DNA of 64,000 nt from Paracoccaceae bacterium (GTDB lineage Bacteria > Pseudomonadota > Alphaproteobacteria > Rhodobacterales > Rhodobacteraceae), in NCBI GenBank assembly GCA_020832445.1, contig JAFIEO010000024.1:62001-126000 (forward strand), given 5' to 3'. A program made the translations under genes and the position numbers. Below, in pieces: positions 1 to 9,553 of the stretch (position 1 is its first letter; every line of letters begins with the position of its first letter). The notes below the pieces were generated by a model. It saw only the letters and a program-made list of their open reading frames with translations. It was not told the DNA's origin and made no database searches.

Positions 1-128
1 AGCACATTCAGCGCCACCCCGCGTTCGCGCGCGATGCGGCGGAATTCCCGCCAGAAGATATCTTCCAGCGACACGGATGTGCGATGCCCGCGCAATGTCA
101 GCGAATGTTTGACGGGCCGCCCGCTCAT
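1..128 (-). CDS. Ribbon-helix-helix domain protein, partial (3' end outside window)
   Basis: Reverse strand reads MSGRPVKHSLTLRGHRTSVSLEDIFWREFRRIARERGVALNV..., typical of the RHH_4-type small proteins; ATGA overlap with the upstream gene. Confidence 0.75.
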   Translation of the reverse strand, partial: MSGRPVKHSLTLRGHRTSVSLEDIFWREFRRIARERGVALNV

Positions 129-307
129 GTATCGGGGTCGCGCCTGTGCGCGTCAAGTTCGGCGCGTGCCTTGGCGGTGCGGGCGTCTTGCAAGCTGCGC
201 TCGGCCTTGCTGCGGCCATGTTTGGCGGCATTGGCATCCGCCAGTTGCCGCCCCTTGTTCCGGGCGGTCTGCTTGCGGGCGGTGCGAAGGTTGATGATCT
301 GGCTCAT
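125..307 (-). CDS. DUF4169 family small protein
   Basis: MSQIINLRTARKQTARNKGRQLADANAAKHGRSKAERSLQDARTAKARAELDAHRRDPDT; internal start of the 125..517 ORF; overlaps the downstream RHH gene by ATGA. Confidence 0.8.
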   Translation of the reverse strand: MSQIINLRTARKQTARNKGRQLADANAAKHGRSKAERSLQDARTAKARAELDAHRRDPDT

Positions 308-576
308 GGTTGCCAAGGTAGCGGTGCAGGCGCAGGGGGCGCAACAAGGAAAGTGGGGGGCGACCGAACACCACACATCAAGATGTGCCCGCGCCCGAAC
401 CGAGGGGTGGGCGAGAAGCGCCCGCCCCGTGGGGGTGGTTCGGGCGCTTCCCGTGCGTTGCACGGGCAAAAGTTGCCTTGTCGCCAAGTGATATTTCATA
501 GCGGGGTTGCGGCGCATTCAGGGGGCATTGCTGGCTAACGTGCCTGTCGGCTATGGCGCCCTTGCGCGAAACGTCA

Positions 577-596
577 GCGCGCCCTTTCGGGCGCGC
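577..596 (-). terminator. Stem-loop just downstream of fumC
   Basis: GCGCGCCC-TTTC-GGGCGCGC perfect inverted repeat 8 bp beyond the fumC stop; no clear U-tract. Confidence 0.45.
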
Positions 597-603
597 CAGA
601 CCG

Positions 604-1998
604 TCAGTCCTTGGGGCCGATCATATCCTCTGGCCGCACCACGCGGTCGAAGGTTTCGGCGTCCACAAATCCCAATGCGATGGCTTCTTCTTTCAATGTG
701 GTGCCGTTCTTATGCGCGGTCTTGGCCACTTTGGTGGCGTTGTCATAGCCGATGGTGGGGGCAAGTGCTGTGACCAGCATCAGCGATTCCTTCATCAGGC
801 GGTCGATGCGTTCCACATTCGCGCGGGTGCCCACGACCATATTGTCGGTGAAGCTGGAGGCCGCGTCGCCCAGAAGCTGCATGGATTGCAGCACATTATA
901 GCTCATCATCGGGTTATAGACGTTCAGCTCAAAGTGTCCCTGCGACCCTGCAAAGCCCACTGCTGCGTCATTGCCCATGACATGCGCGCACACCATTGTC
1001 AGTGCCTCGGCCTGTGTGGGGTTGACCTTGCCGGGCATGATGGAACTGCCCGGTTCATTTTCAGGCAGGATCAACTCCCCCAGTCCCGAACGCGGGCCAG
1101 ACCCCAGAAGCCGCATGTCATTGGCGATCTTGAACAGTGACCCCGCCACGGTTCTCAGCGCGCCTGAAAACATGACCATCGCATCATGCGCGGCCAGTGC
1201 CTCGAATTTATTGGGGGCGGTCACAAAAGGCAGGCCGGTGATTTTTGCGATATGGGTTGCGACATTCACATCCCAGCCCTTGCGGGTGTTCAACCCCGTG
1301 CCCACAGCCGTACCGCCCTGCGCCAGTTCATAGATATGGGGCAGGCACATTTCCACGCGCGCAATGCCCATTTTTACCTGATGGGCATAGCCGCCGAATT
1401 CCTGCCCCAGCGTCAGGGGCGTGGCGTCCTGGGTATGGGTGCGACCGATCTTGATGATATCCTTGAACTCGTCGGATTTCGCGGCGAGTGCTGCATGCAG
1501 CTTGTGCAGCCCCGGCAACAGCACATCGCGCGCCAGCATGCCGATGGCCACATGCATGGCGGTGGGAAAGGTGTCATTGCTGGACTGGCCCATATTGCAA
1601 TGATCATTGGGGTGAACAGGTTTTTTGGACCCCATTTCACCGCCCAGAATTTCAATCGCGCGGTTCGAGATCACCTCGTTTGCGTTCATGTTGGATTGGG
1701 TGCCTGACCCTGTTTGCCACACCACCAGCGGGAAATTGTCGTCAAACTTGCCTTCAAACACTTCCTGTGCGGCTGTCGTGATGGCGTCTGCCAGTTCCGC
1801 ATCCAGCGTGCCTTGTTCGCGGTTGACCAATGCGCAGGCCCATTTGACAGCGCCAAGCGCGCGGATGATGGGCACGGGCTGGCGTTCCCAACCTATGGGA
1901 AAGTTGATGATAGAACGCTGCGTCTGCGCGCCCCAATACTTGTCTGCGGGAACGTCAAGCGGGCCGAAACTGTCGGTTTCAGTGCGGGTGGTGGTCAT
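604..1998 (-). CDS. fumC: Class II fumarate hydratase
   Basis: 464 aa; [24 protein letters not shown] and [13 protein letters not shown] signature. Confidence 0.97.
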   Translation of the reverse strand: MTTTRTETDSFGPLDVPADKYWGAQTQRSIINFPIGWERQPVPIIRALGAVKWACALVNREQGTLDAELADAITTAAQEVFEGKFDDNFPLVVWQTGSGTQSNMNANEVISNRAIEILGGEMGSKKPVHPNDHCNMGQSSNDTFPTAMHVAIGMLARDVLLPGLHKLHAALAAKSDEFKDIIKIGRTHTQDATPLTLGQEFGGYAHQVKMGIARVEMCLPHIYELAQGGTAVGTGLNTRKGWDVNVATHIAKITGLPFVTAPNKFEALAAHDAMVMFSGALRTVAGSLFKIANDMRLLGSGPRSGLGELILPENEPGSSIMPGKVNPTQAEALTMVCAHVMGNDAAVGFAGSQGHFELNVYNPMMSYNVLQSMQLLGDAASSFTDNMVVGTRANVERIDRLMKESLMLVTALAPTIGYDNATKVAKTAHKNGTTLKEEAIALGFVDAETFDRVVRPEDMIGPKD

Positions 1999-2135
1999 GG
2001 GCAGGCTCCATTGTCTTGGACAGGATTTGCCCAGTGCTTAGCGGCTTGGCGGGGGGAAATCAATCAGTATGCGATGGCATACTAAGCGTGCTGTGTTTGG
2101 TGCTATGGCCCGCGCGGGGAAGGGTGTGCTGTCTT

Positions 2136-2355
2136 TGGCCCTTTGCGGTCAGTGGGAAAGCCCCAAGGCGCGGAGCAAAGGGCGAAGCCCGCCGCGCCAT
2201 CGGCGGGCCGTCCCGCGGCCTGCCGATAACCTGATGGCAGGCCAAGCCTTTGAAGTCAGGATTGTGCAGCTTGCATAAACTGCATCCCGATAACGCCGGA
2301 TCGGCAGACCCCGGCCCACCGATAGCGCGGGCTTGGTTCCAATGCGAAGGGCAGC
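2136..2355. repeat. 220-bp dispersed intergenic element, copy A
   Basis: Aligns without gaps to 29611..29830; long identical blocks, e.g. CCGCGCCATCGGCGGGCCGTCCCGCGGCCTGCCGATAACCTGATGGCAGGCCAA. Confidence 0.9.
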
Positions 2356-2476
2356 TTCAGGCCATTCCTGCCGGGCTTTCGGGGTTCAGCTGCGATGATC
2401 TTGCCCGCGAATTTGTGCTGCGCGGACCTGTTTCCTGCTTTCCCGCGAAAATGCGCGCGCAGGGGCAGTCACCTGA

Positions 2477-2944
2477 TCACTTGCGAAACTTGTCTAGACT
2501 GACGACTTCGCCGCTTTTCTCCTCTGACGGGGCGTCTTCCATCATCGGGGCCTCGTCAAAGCTGTCGTCTTCGTCCTCGTCGTCTTCATCGCCCTGCAAT
2601 TCGAACCGCAGGCCGAATTCTACCGACGGGTCAACAAATGTCGAAATCGCATCGAAGGGAATATACAGCGGTTCGGGCGAATTGCCGAAATTCAGCGTGA
2701 TCGCAAACCCGTCAGGATCGACCACCAGATTGTCGAACCAGTTTTGCACCACAAGCGTGATTTCTTCGGGATAGCGGTCGCGCAGCCAGTCGGCCATCTG
2801 CATGTCAGGGTGGCCGGTATCAACGGTGATGAAGAAATGATGCGCGCCGGGCAGGCCGTTTTGCGCCACACCTTCCATCACGCTGCGGATCAGGCCGCGC
2901 ATGGCTTCGTGCATCAAATTGCCGTAATCTATGCCGCGTGTCAT
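2477..2944 (-). CDS. sspB: SspB family ClpXP adaptor-like protein
   Basis: MTRGIDYGNLMHEAMRGLIRSVMEGV...HHFFITVDTGHPDMQM, acidic tail ending SGEVVSLDKFRK. Confidence 0.88.
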   Translation of the reverse strand: MTRGIDYGNLMHEAMRGLIRSVMEGVAQNGLPGAHHFFITVDTGHPDMQMADWLRDRYPEEITLVVQNWFDNLVVDPDGFAITLNFGNSPEPLYIPFDAISTFVDPSVEFGLRFELQGDEDDEDEDDSFDEAPMMEDAPSEEKSGEVVSLDKFRK

Positions 2945-3129
2945 GTCTGGTTCAACCTTCGCATTTTGCCGTGCCCCATGTGACGTATTCCATGTGACAT
3001 GTCCCTTGCTTTTGCAGCATAAGCAAATCATCCCCGAATGAAAGAGGGGGGACGCGCTTTTTGCCACTTTTTGCCAGCCGCCTGCCAGTTGTGCAAACAA
3101 GCTGTCAAAGCTGGCTATATGTATGAAAA

Positions 3130-3440
3130 TGCAGGCTTCTGTTGCCAGGTGCCTGCGAACCCCGCCTTACGCGGCTAAGCGCAAGGGCTTAAGTTTCGGT
3201 TTGGTTACTGCTTACGCAGCAACTGCTACCGGAGCACGGTTGTCATTTGCAACTGTACGATTTGCACCGATAACGGTGGTGGCTCACCGAGACAAAGCTA
3301 ACCCCTTTAGACGTTCGTCGATCCTGTTTCGGCCCCATTGTCCCCAAATGAAGGATGAATGGTGGAGCCGCCGGGTACCGCCCCCGGGTCCGATCCGCTT
3401 ATTACGAGCGCGTTTATGTCCATAGTCCCTTGCGGAACAT
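3130..3440 (-). ncRNA. ssrA: Circularly permuted two-piece tmRNA (alphaproteobacterial type)
   Basis: Minus strand: T-arm/acceptor ...GGCGGTACCCGGCGGCTCCACCA (CCA at 3362-3360), then a 23-nt intervening segment, then coding-piece 5' end GGGGCCGAAACAGGATCGACGAACG (from 3336). GGGGCCG pairs with CGGCTCC. Tag frame 3250..3212 encodes ANDNRAPVAVAA*. Outer ends approximate. Confidence 0.95.
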
Positions 3441-3574
3441 CCCTAATGTAGGGGGCGACGGGGGCGGATGCAAGGGGCGTGACGCGATGCGTCGTGCGAT
3501 CATCGGTTCTGGATTGGCGCGCATGACGGGCGATTGCAACATTTCCTCAAGCAGTTCCCCGACTGCTGCATGGG

Positions 3575-4126
3575 TCACATCGCCGCAGCCGCGCGTGCGG
3601 CCTGATCATAGGCCCCTGACAACGTGCGCAGCATGGCCGCCATGCGGCTGATATCGGCAGGGTCATGGCCCATCTGACGGGCGGCGCGCACGACCAGCGC
3701 TTCGCGGATTTCGGCGTAGCGGGTGCACAGCGCCTGCCCCTCATCGGTGATGGCCACGGTTTTTTCCTTGCCTGCGCGCCCTGTTCTGACCAGCCCGTGC
3801 TGCACCAGTTTGCGGATGGCGTAATTGGCCAGATGCGTGTCCTCAATATTCAGCACAAGGCAGATATCGGCCAGCGTCTTGGTGCGGTCGCGGTGGTTGA
3901 CCAGATGCACGATCAGCACGTCCAGCGGTGACAAGCCGGGCATGCCTGCGGCGGTCATGCACCGCACCATCCAGCGATGAAAGGCATTATTGGCCATGGT
4001 CAGGGCAAATTCCAGTTCGGACAGCGCAGGCAGGGACGAATTCGCCAGATGCACCGAACTGACGATCGGCCCGATATCTGCGGGAAACCTGTCATGTTGC
4101 GGTGCGGTATCAGGGGGGCGCGTCAT
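3575..4126 (-). CDS. MarR-type winged-helix regulator
   Basis: 183 aa with winged-helix region LSPLDVLIVHLVNHRDRTKTLADICLVLNIEDTHLANYAIRKLVQHGLV; divergent from pxpBCA. Confidence 0.85.
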   Translation of the reverse strand: MTRPPDTAPQHDRFPADIGPIVSSVHLANSSLPALSELEFALTMANNAFHRWMVRCMTAAGMPGLSPLDVLIVHLVNHRDRTKTLADICLVLNIEDTHLANYAIRKLVQHGLVRTGRAGKEKTVAITDEGQALCTRYAEIREALVVRAARQMGHDPADISRMAAMLRTLSGAYDQAARAAAAM

Positions 4127-4164
4127 GGCATTACATCCTGTCAGGGGCGGAGCGGGAGAGATAG

Positions 4165-4192
4165 ATTGACAATTTGACGATAAATTGTCAAT
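4165..4192. promoter_or_regulatory. 28-bp palindromic operator candidate between marR-like gene and pxpB
   Basis: ATTGACAATTT-gacgat-AAATTGTCAAT, perfect 11-bp arms, in a divergent intergenic region. Confidence 0.75.
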
Positions 4193-4225
4193 GTAAATGC
4201 TGGCGAGTAAAGGAAAGGGGCTTGC

Positions 4226-4987
4226 GTGGCTGACATTACCGACATGGGCGATGCGGCAGCGGGCCTGCCGTCGATCAAGTCGATTGGTGTCGACGGGCTG
4301 CTGGTCAGCTTCGGGGTGCAGCTGAACGAGGCCGCAAACCGTGCGGCGCTGGCGTTTCGCGCCGCGATCGAGGCGGAGGACCTGACAGCGGTTGTGGAAA
4401 CGGCAACCTCGCTTACGTCAACCTATCTGCGCTTTGATCTGGACGGTGCGGATCATGCGCAGTTGCGTCGCAAACTTGCGGATATGCTTGCGCATCGCGA
4501 CTGGTATCAGGCCCCGTTGCCGCAAGGGCGCAGGCTATGGCATGTGCCAGCGGTGTTTGGCACCGATCTTGCGCCGCAGCTGGATGATGCCGCCGAACTG
4601 GCGGGCCTGTCGGCCAGCGACGCCATTGCCGCGATCTGTGCGGCCCCTTTGCGTGTGCAGACCATTGGTTTCGCGCCGGGCCAGCCTTATCTGGGCGAAT
4701 TGCCGCCCGAATGGGACATCCCGCGCCAGACCAACCTGACACCGCGCGTGCCCGAAGGGGCGCTGGCGGTGGCCATTCGACAGATGGTGCTGTTTTCCGT
4801 CAGCACGCCCACGGGCTGGCGCCATGTCGGCCAGACGGCGCTGCGCCTGTTCCGGCCGGACCAGCCCGACCCGTTTGTGCTGCGCCCCGGCGACGAGGTG
4901 CTGTTCAAGCCCGTCACGCGCGAAGACTATGAAAACATCCGCCAGTCGGATGACACCGGCGGTGCCGTGTCGGAGACGCTGGGCTGA
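4226..4987 (+). CDS. pxpB: 5-oxoprolinase subunit B (KipI / allophanate hydrolase subunit 1 family)
   Basis: IGFAPGQPYLGELPPEW and GWRHVGQTALRLFRPDQPDPFVLRPGDEVLF; GTG start; followed by pxpC and pxpA. Confidence 0.9.
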   Translation: MADITDMGDAAAGLPSIKSIGVDGLLVSFGVQLNEAANRAALAFRAAIEAEDLTAVVETATSLTSTYLRFDLDGADHAQLRRKLADMLAHRDWYQAPLPQGRRLWHVPAVFGTDLAPQLDDAAELAGLSASDAIAAICAAPLRVQTIGFAPGQPYLGELPPEWDIPRQTNLTPRVPEGALAVAIRQMVLFSVSTPTGWRHVGQTALRLFRPDQPDPFVLRPGDEVLFKPVTREDYENIRQSDDTGGAVSETLG

Positions 4988-6006
4988 TGGCAGGGATCAC
5001 GGTGCAACGCGCAGGGCCGGGGGTCACGCTTCAGGATCGTGGCCGCGCGGGATATCTGGCGCAGGGCCTGTCACGCGGCGGTGCGGCTGATCTGCTGGCA
5101 CTTGCAGAAGGGGCGGCATTGCTGGGGCAGGATGACAGTTTCGCGGCGATCGAAGTGGCGGGCAGTTTTGTGACCTTTCAGGTGTCAGACCCTGTGCGCA
5201 TTGCGCTGACGGGCGCACCGATGCGCGCGCACTGTGATGGGGCGGCGCTGGCATGGAATGCCAGCCACATGCTGCCCGCAGGGGCCACGCTGGATGTGGC
5301 GGGCAGTGCGGGCGGCTACAGCTATGTGCATATCGGCGGCGGGATTGATGCGGATGTGATGCTTGGCGCGCGCTCGGCCCATCTTGCGGCGGGGGTGGGG
5401 CGGATGCTGGCAGACGGGGACAGCCTGACGACCGGTCCTGACAATGGCACACGCGTGGGCCAGACATTCACGCCCTTGCCGCGCTTCGACGGCGGCACCT
5501 TGCGCTTGGTGCAAACCCCGCAAACGCGACTGTTTGCGCAGGCGGAACTTACGCGGTTCCAAGGCACCACCTTTCGCAAGGATGCGCGCGGCAACCGCAT
5601 GGGTCAGCGGCTGGTGTGTGACGGTGCGGGGTTTGGTCTGGATGCGGGGCTGAACATCCTGTCGGAAACCATTGTTCCGGGGGATGTGCAGATCACGGGT
5701 GACGGTGCGCCGTTTGTGCTGCTGGCTGAATGCCAGACAACGGGGGGGTATCCACGCATTGGCACGGTGCTGCCGTGCGATCTGCCGCGACTGGTGCAGG
5801 CCCCGCAGGGCGCTGCGCTGAAATTCGCCTTTGTCGATCTGGAACAGGCCGTGGCGCTGGAACGCGCAGAGGGGGCGCGCCGTGCCGGATTGCGCGGGGG
5901 CTTGCGCCCGATGATCCGCGACCCACATGACATGGCCGATCTTCTGGCCTATCAATTGATCAGCGGCGTTACGCGCGGCGACGATCTGGAAAGGGAAATG
6001 CCATGA
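4987..6006 (+). CDS. pxpC: 5-oxoprolinase subunit C (KipA / biotin-dependent carboxyltransferase-like)
   Basis: ITVQRAGPGVTLQDRGRAGYLAQGLSRGGAAD; ECQTTGGYPRIGTV. Confidence 0.9.
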   Translation: MAGITVQRAGPGVTLQDRGRAGYLAQGLSRGGAADLLALAEGAALLGQDDSFAAIEVAGSFVTFQVSDPVRIALTGAPMRAHCDGAALAWNASHMLPAGATLDVAGSAGGYSYVHIGGGIDADVMLGARSAHLAAGVGRMLADGDSLTTGPDNGTRVGQTFTPLPRFDGGTLRLVQTPQTRLFAQAELTRFQGTTFRKDARGNRMGQRLVCDGAGFGLDAGLNILSETIVPGDVQITGDGAPFVLLAECQTTGGYPRIGTVLPCDLPRLVQAPQGAALKFAFVDLEQAVALERAEGARRAGLRGGLRPMIRDPHDMADLLAYQLISGVTRGDDLEREMP

Positions 6007-6791
6007 TCACACGGATAGACCTGAACGCCGATATGGGTGAAAGTTTCGGCCCCTGGCCAATGGGGGCGGATGCAGACCTGCTGAAGGTGATCACATCGGC
6101 CAATATCGCATGCGGATTTCATGCGGGCGACCCTGATGTGATGGCACAGGCGATGGGGCTGGCGGTGGAAAACGGGGTGGGGATCGGTGCGCATCCGGGT
6201 TTGCCGGACCTGCAAGGTTTCGGGCGGCGGCGCATGCAGATCGCACCTGTTGAGGCGCGCAATCTGGTGGCCTATCAACTGGGTGCAGCGCAGGCCATGG
6301 CGCGTCAGGCAGGCGGGCAGGTGCGCCATCTGAAACTGCATGGTGCGCTGGCCAATATGGCCGCCGAGGATGAAGCCCTTGCGCGCGCCTGCTATGAAGG
6401 GGCCTTGGCCGTTGATCCGCAGATCATCCTGATGGTGATTTCCGGCACCGCACAGGCCGTTGCGGCCCGCGCCCTTGGCGCGTCCATGGCATCCGAGATT
6501 TTTGCCGACCGCGCCTATACCGAGCAGGGATTGTTGATGGATCGCGGGCTGCCCGGCGCGGTGATCCATGATCCAAAACAGGTTTGCGCGCGTATTCTGG
6601 CCATGTTGAAGGCAGGTGCGATTATCACGGCGCAGGGTACGCATTTGCCCGCACAGATCGACACGATCTGCCTGCATGGCGACACAGACGGTGCTGTGGC
6701 GCTGGCCCATGCCCTGCATACGGGCCTAAGGGCGGCGGGTATCAGCGTGCAACCGCTTGACAGTTCGCGCGCCGCGCCGCCGGACAGATGA
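6003..6791 (+). CDS. pxpA: 5-oxoprolinase subunit A (LamB/YcsF family)
   Basis: DLNADMGESFGPW...ANIACGFHAGDP; ATGA overlap with pxpC. Confidence 0.93.
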   Translation: MITRIDLNADMGESFGPWPMGADADLLKVITSANIACGFHAGDPDVMAQAMGLAVENGVGIGAHPGLPDLQGFGRRRMQIAPVEARNLVAYQLGAAQAMARQAGGQVRHLKLHGALANMAAEDEALARACYEGALAVDPQIILMVISGTAQAVAARALGASMASEIFADRAYTEQGLLMDRGLPGAVIHDPKQVCARILAMLKAGAIITAQGTHLPAQIDTICLHGDTDGAVALAHALHTGLRAAGISVQPLDSSRAAPPDR

Positions 6792-7390
6792 ATATTTCGA
6801 AACCGGCGCAAGGCATTTGCTAGTGCGGTGATACGTTCAGGGGCGTGCCGCAGCCATGGTGCGGGTTTGCGCCGTGAAAACCGAAATGCAAATTCGCCAT
6901 CGTGTCTGACATCTATACGTTGGGATTGTCTGCGCGACCCGACACCTTGCCTGCAACAAGGCGTATCCGGGCAAGGCCCGGCTTTCGCATGCCTGCTGCT
7001 AGTTGCCGGTGATGCGCATGGTATTTGATGGGAATGGTGCCGCGCGCGGACGATAATTTCCTGCGCAATGGGCCGGTTGTAAATGACAGGCGAATCAACG
7101 CGCCGTGATTCGCCGTGATTTCAGGTGATTTACGCTGGAATCCGCAAAATTCACCATTCGATCGGGTATTTCATTGTTGCCGATATGCAACGGTGGGGCA
7201 GTTGCGTAAAAATATTCCGAACTTTCTTCAGGTCTGTGAAGTGCTGAATGGGACGGCATGGGCATGCGGCATTTGGGGCGGTTCTTGGAATGTTCACGCA
7301 ACATGTAGTGATTTTTGGAATTCCATTACTGAATACAGTAGGATTTCCGCGTGGTCCAGCCGTGGACTGCCCGTATTTTCCAGTTGATTA

Positions 7391-7413
7391 CCATGCATTC
7401 CCATGTCATCCCT
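7391..7413. promoter_or_regulatory. Candidate MraZ-box array (10-bp phased repeats)
   Basis: Minus strand AGGGA-tgaca-TGGGA-atgca-TGGTA, resembling TGGGN boxes at 10-bp period upstream of mraZ. Confidence 0.35.
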
Positions 7414-7582
7414 TTGTGCAAGATAGACGGGCAGTAAAGGGGCAGCAAAGACCCCGATCGAGGCAGACAGTTTCATACAGGCACCCGCTTTATCTTGAAA
7501 CAAACAGATCCGGCGCGCACGCAGGCAGCATTTCCTCCCCCAAGGACGCAGCGCAAACCGGGCACCCAGCGATGGGACAGTC

Positions 7583-7627
7583 GGCGGATCGGGCAGTGGC
7601 AGCAGCTCGATCCGCCGTTTTAATTTT
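7583..7627 (+). terminator. Intrinsic terminator/attenuator in the mraZ leader
   Basis: GGCGGATCG ... CGATCCGCC followed by GTTTTAATTTT, 22 bp before the mraZ ATG. Confidence 0.75.
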
Positions 7628-7649
7628 CAGATCCCGCTGGACGGGGTCC

Positions 7650-8186
7650 ATGACAAAAAGGGACCGCCGGGCAGTGGCACGCAGGTTCAGAGGCTCCTTC
7701 CACCAAAAGGTGGACAGCAAGGGAAGGGTATCAATCCCGGCCTCGTTCCGTCGTGTTGTCGAAACCGGAGATCCCGACTGGACCGACGGCCTGCGTCCCA
7801 ATCTGGTGATCGTCTACGGCCTGGACGACCAGAACTGGCTGGATTGCTACACCGTCAATGCCATCGAGGATATCGAAGAACGCATCGACCAGATGCAACC
7901 CGGCAGCGATGACCGCGAAGCGCTGGAATTGCTGTTTCACGGGCTGGCGCAGGACATTCAGATTGACGAAGACGGCCGTATCGTGCTGCCGCAAAAGCTG
8001 CGCGACAAGATTGGCCTGGATGGTGATGAAAAGGCGCTGTTCATTGCGCTGGGTGACCGGTTCCAGATCTGGCGCGAAGACACGTTTGAAGCGACCAAGA
8101 CAGCGGCAACCCGCGCCTATATGGCCGATCAGGGGCCGCGCTTCAATCCGTTGACGAAATTGCCACCGCGCCCCAGTTCGACATGA
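7650..8186 (+). CDS. mraZ: MraZ transcriptional regulator
   Basis: [26 protein letters not shown]; first gene of dcw cluster; ATG at 7650 chosen over the longer ORF start. Confidence 0.93.
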   Translation: MTKRDRRAVARRFRGSFHQKVDSKGRVSIPASFRRVVETGDPDWTDGLRPNLVIVYGLDDQNWLDCYTVNAIEDIEERIDQMQPGSDDREALELLFHGLAQDIQIDEDGRIVLPQKLRDKIGLDGDEKALFIALGDRFQIWREDTFEATKTAATRAYMADQGPRFNPLTKLPPRPSST

Positions 8187-9172
8187 CACCGCAGGACCAA
8201 GCCCCCCATATTCCGGTTCTGATACGCCCCATTCTGGCCCATCTGGCCCCTGTTTCAGGGGTCTGGCTGGACGGCACATTCGGGGCGGGCGGGTATGCCC
8301 GCGCGCTGCTGGATGCGGGCGCCGAACAGGTAATCGGCGTGGACCGTGACCCGCTGGCGCTGGACATGGCGCGCGACTGGGCGGGACGCTATGGTGACAG
8401 ACTGCGGCTGGTTCAGGGCAATTTTGCCCAGCTTGACCAGCATGCGGGCGGGCCTGTGGACGGAATTGTGCTGGATCTTGGCGTGTCGTCGATGCAGCTT
8501 GATCAGGCAGAACGCGGCTTTTCCTTCGGCAAGGATGGCCCGCTGGACATGCGTATGTCGCAATCGGGGCCAAGTGCCGCCGATCTGGTGAATACCGCAC
8601 CCGAAGCCGTCCTGGCCGATATCCTGTATCATTACGGCGAAGAACGTGCATCACGCCGGATTGCGCGCGCAATCGGTCGCGCGCGCGCTGAAAGTCCCGT
8701 CACAACAACGCTGCACCTGTCCGAAATTGTTTCAAGCTGCCTGCCGCGTCCGAAACCCGGCCAAAGCCACCCCGCCACCCGCAGCTTTCAGGCGCTTCGC
8801 ATTGCGGTGAACACCGAATTCGAATCCCTTGTGCAGGGGTTGGAGGCAGCGGAACGCGCGCTGCGTCCCGGCGGCAAACTGGCGGTTGTCAGTTTTCATT
8901 CGCTGGAAGACCGTATCGTGAAGCGCTTCTTGCATCTGCGTGCGGGGCAGGGCGGGCGTGCCAACAGATATGCGCCCGAAGCGCCGACAGATGCCCCGCG
9001 CTTCAGTCTGGTTGAAAAACGTGGGGTCAGTGCGGATGCCGATGAACTGGCGCAGAACCCGCGCGCGCGTTCTGCGCGGTTGCGCATGGCATTGCGCACC
9101 GATGCCCCCGCCGCAAAAGCCGACCGTGCCGCCCTTGGGTTGCCGGGACTTGCCCTTGATAATCTGGAATAG
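8183..9172 (+). CDS. rsmH: 16S rRNA (cytosine(1402)-N(4))-methyltransferase
   Basis: [35 protein letters not shown]...ARSARLRMA. Confidence 0.96.
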   Translation: MTPQDQAPHIPVLIRPILAHLAPVSGVWLDGTFGAGGYARALLDAGAEQVIGVDRDPLALDMARDWAGRYGDRLRLVQGNFAQLDQHAGGPVDGIVLDLGVSSMQLDQAERGFSFGKDGPLDMRMSQSGPSAADLVNTAPEAVLADILYHYGEERASRRIARAIGRARAESPVTTTLHLSEIVSSCLPRPKPGQSHPATRSFQALRIAVNTEFESLVQGLEAAERALRPGGKLAVVSFHSLEDRIVKRFLHLRAGQGGRANRYAPEAPTDAPRFSLVEKRGVSADADELAQNPRARSARLRMALRTDAPAAKADRAALGLPGLALDNLE

Positions 9173-9178
9173 GACATC

Positions 9179-9553
9179 ATGCGAAGTTTTCTGTATTTCC
9201 TGACTGCTTTGGCCGTGATCGGCCTTGCCGCATGGGCCTACCGTGAAAACCACCTGACCCAGCAGGCCATGAATGAACGCCGCGCGCTAGAGCGCGAAGT
9301 TGCAAGCCTGAGCAATGCCATAACCATCCAACGCACTGAATGGGCCTATCTGAACCGCCCCGACAGGTTGCGTGAACTTGTGGATGTGAATTTCGCGCGT
9401 TTGCGGCTGGTGCCGATGACCGCAGACCATTTCGGCGAAATCGGACAGGTTGCCTATCCGCTGCCGGTGCTGCGCAGCGACTATTCCACCGCAGTCGAAG
9501 TGTTCGGTGATCTGCAATCCACCCCCCCCGCGCGACAGGAGGACACGCCATGA
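9179..9553 (+). CDS. ftsL: Cell division protein FtsL
   Basis: Small bitopic protein with N-terminal TM and coiled-coil, located between rsmH and ftsI. Confidence 0.9.
   Translation: MRSFLYFLTALAVIGLAAWAYRENHLTQQAMNERRALEREVASLSNAITIQRTEWAYLNRPDRLRELVDVNFARLRLVPMTADHFGEIGQVAYPLPVLRSDYSTAVEVFGDLQSTPPARQEDTP

Noticed and set aside
125-517. 130-aa version of the DUF4169 protein
   Set aside because: The family-like sequence starts at MSQIINLRTARK (307); the upstream extension is low complexity and unlike the family.
3123-3425. 100-aa ORF on the plus strand
   Set aside because: Lies antisense to the permuted tmRNA, which explains the conserved sequence here.
6967-6981. CCGGGC-AAG-GCCCGG hairpin as terminator of pxpA
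   Set aside because: Followed only by CTTTCGC and lies 175 bp beyond the stop; too weak to call.
7424-7446. GGGCAGTAAAGGGGCAGCAAAG as MraZ boxes
   Set aside because: Spacing is 11 rather than 10 bp and only two units occur; 7391-7413 is the better candidate.
7248-7649. 134-aa N-terminal extension of MraZ in the long ORF
   Set aside because: MraZ homology begins shortly after the ATG at 7650; the upstream part contains the terminator hairpin and repeats and looks like leader RNA.
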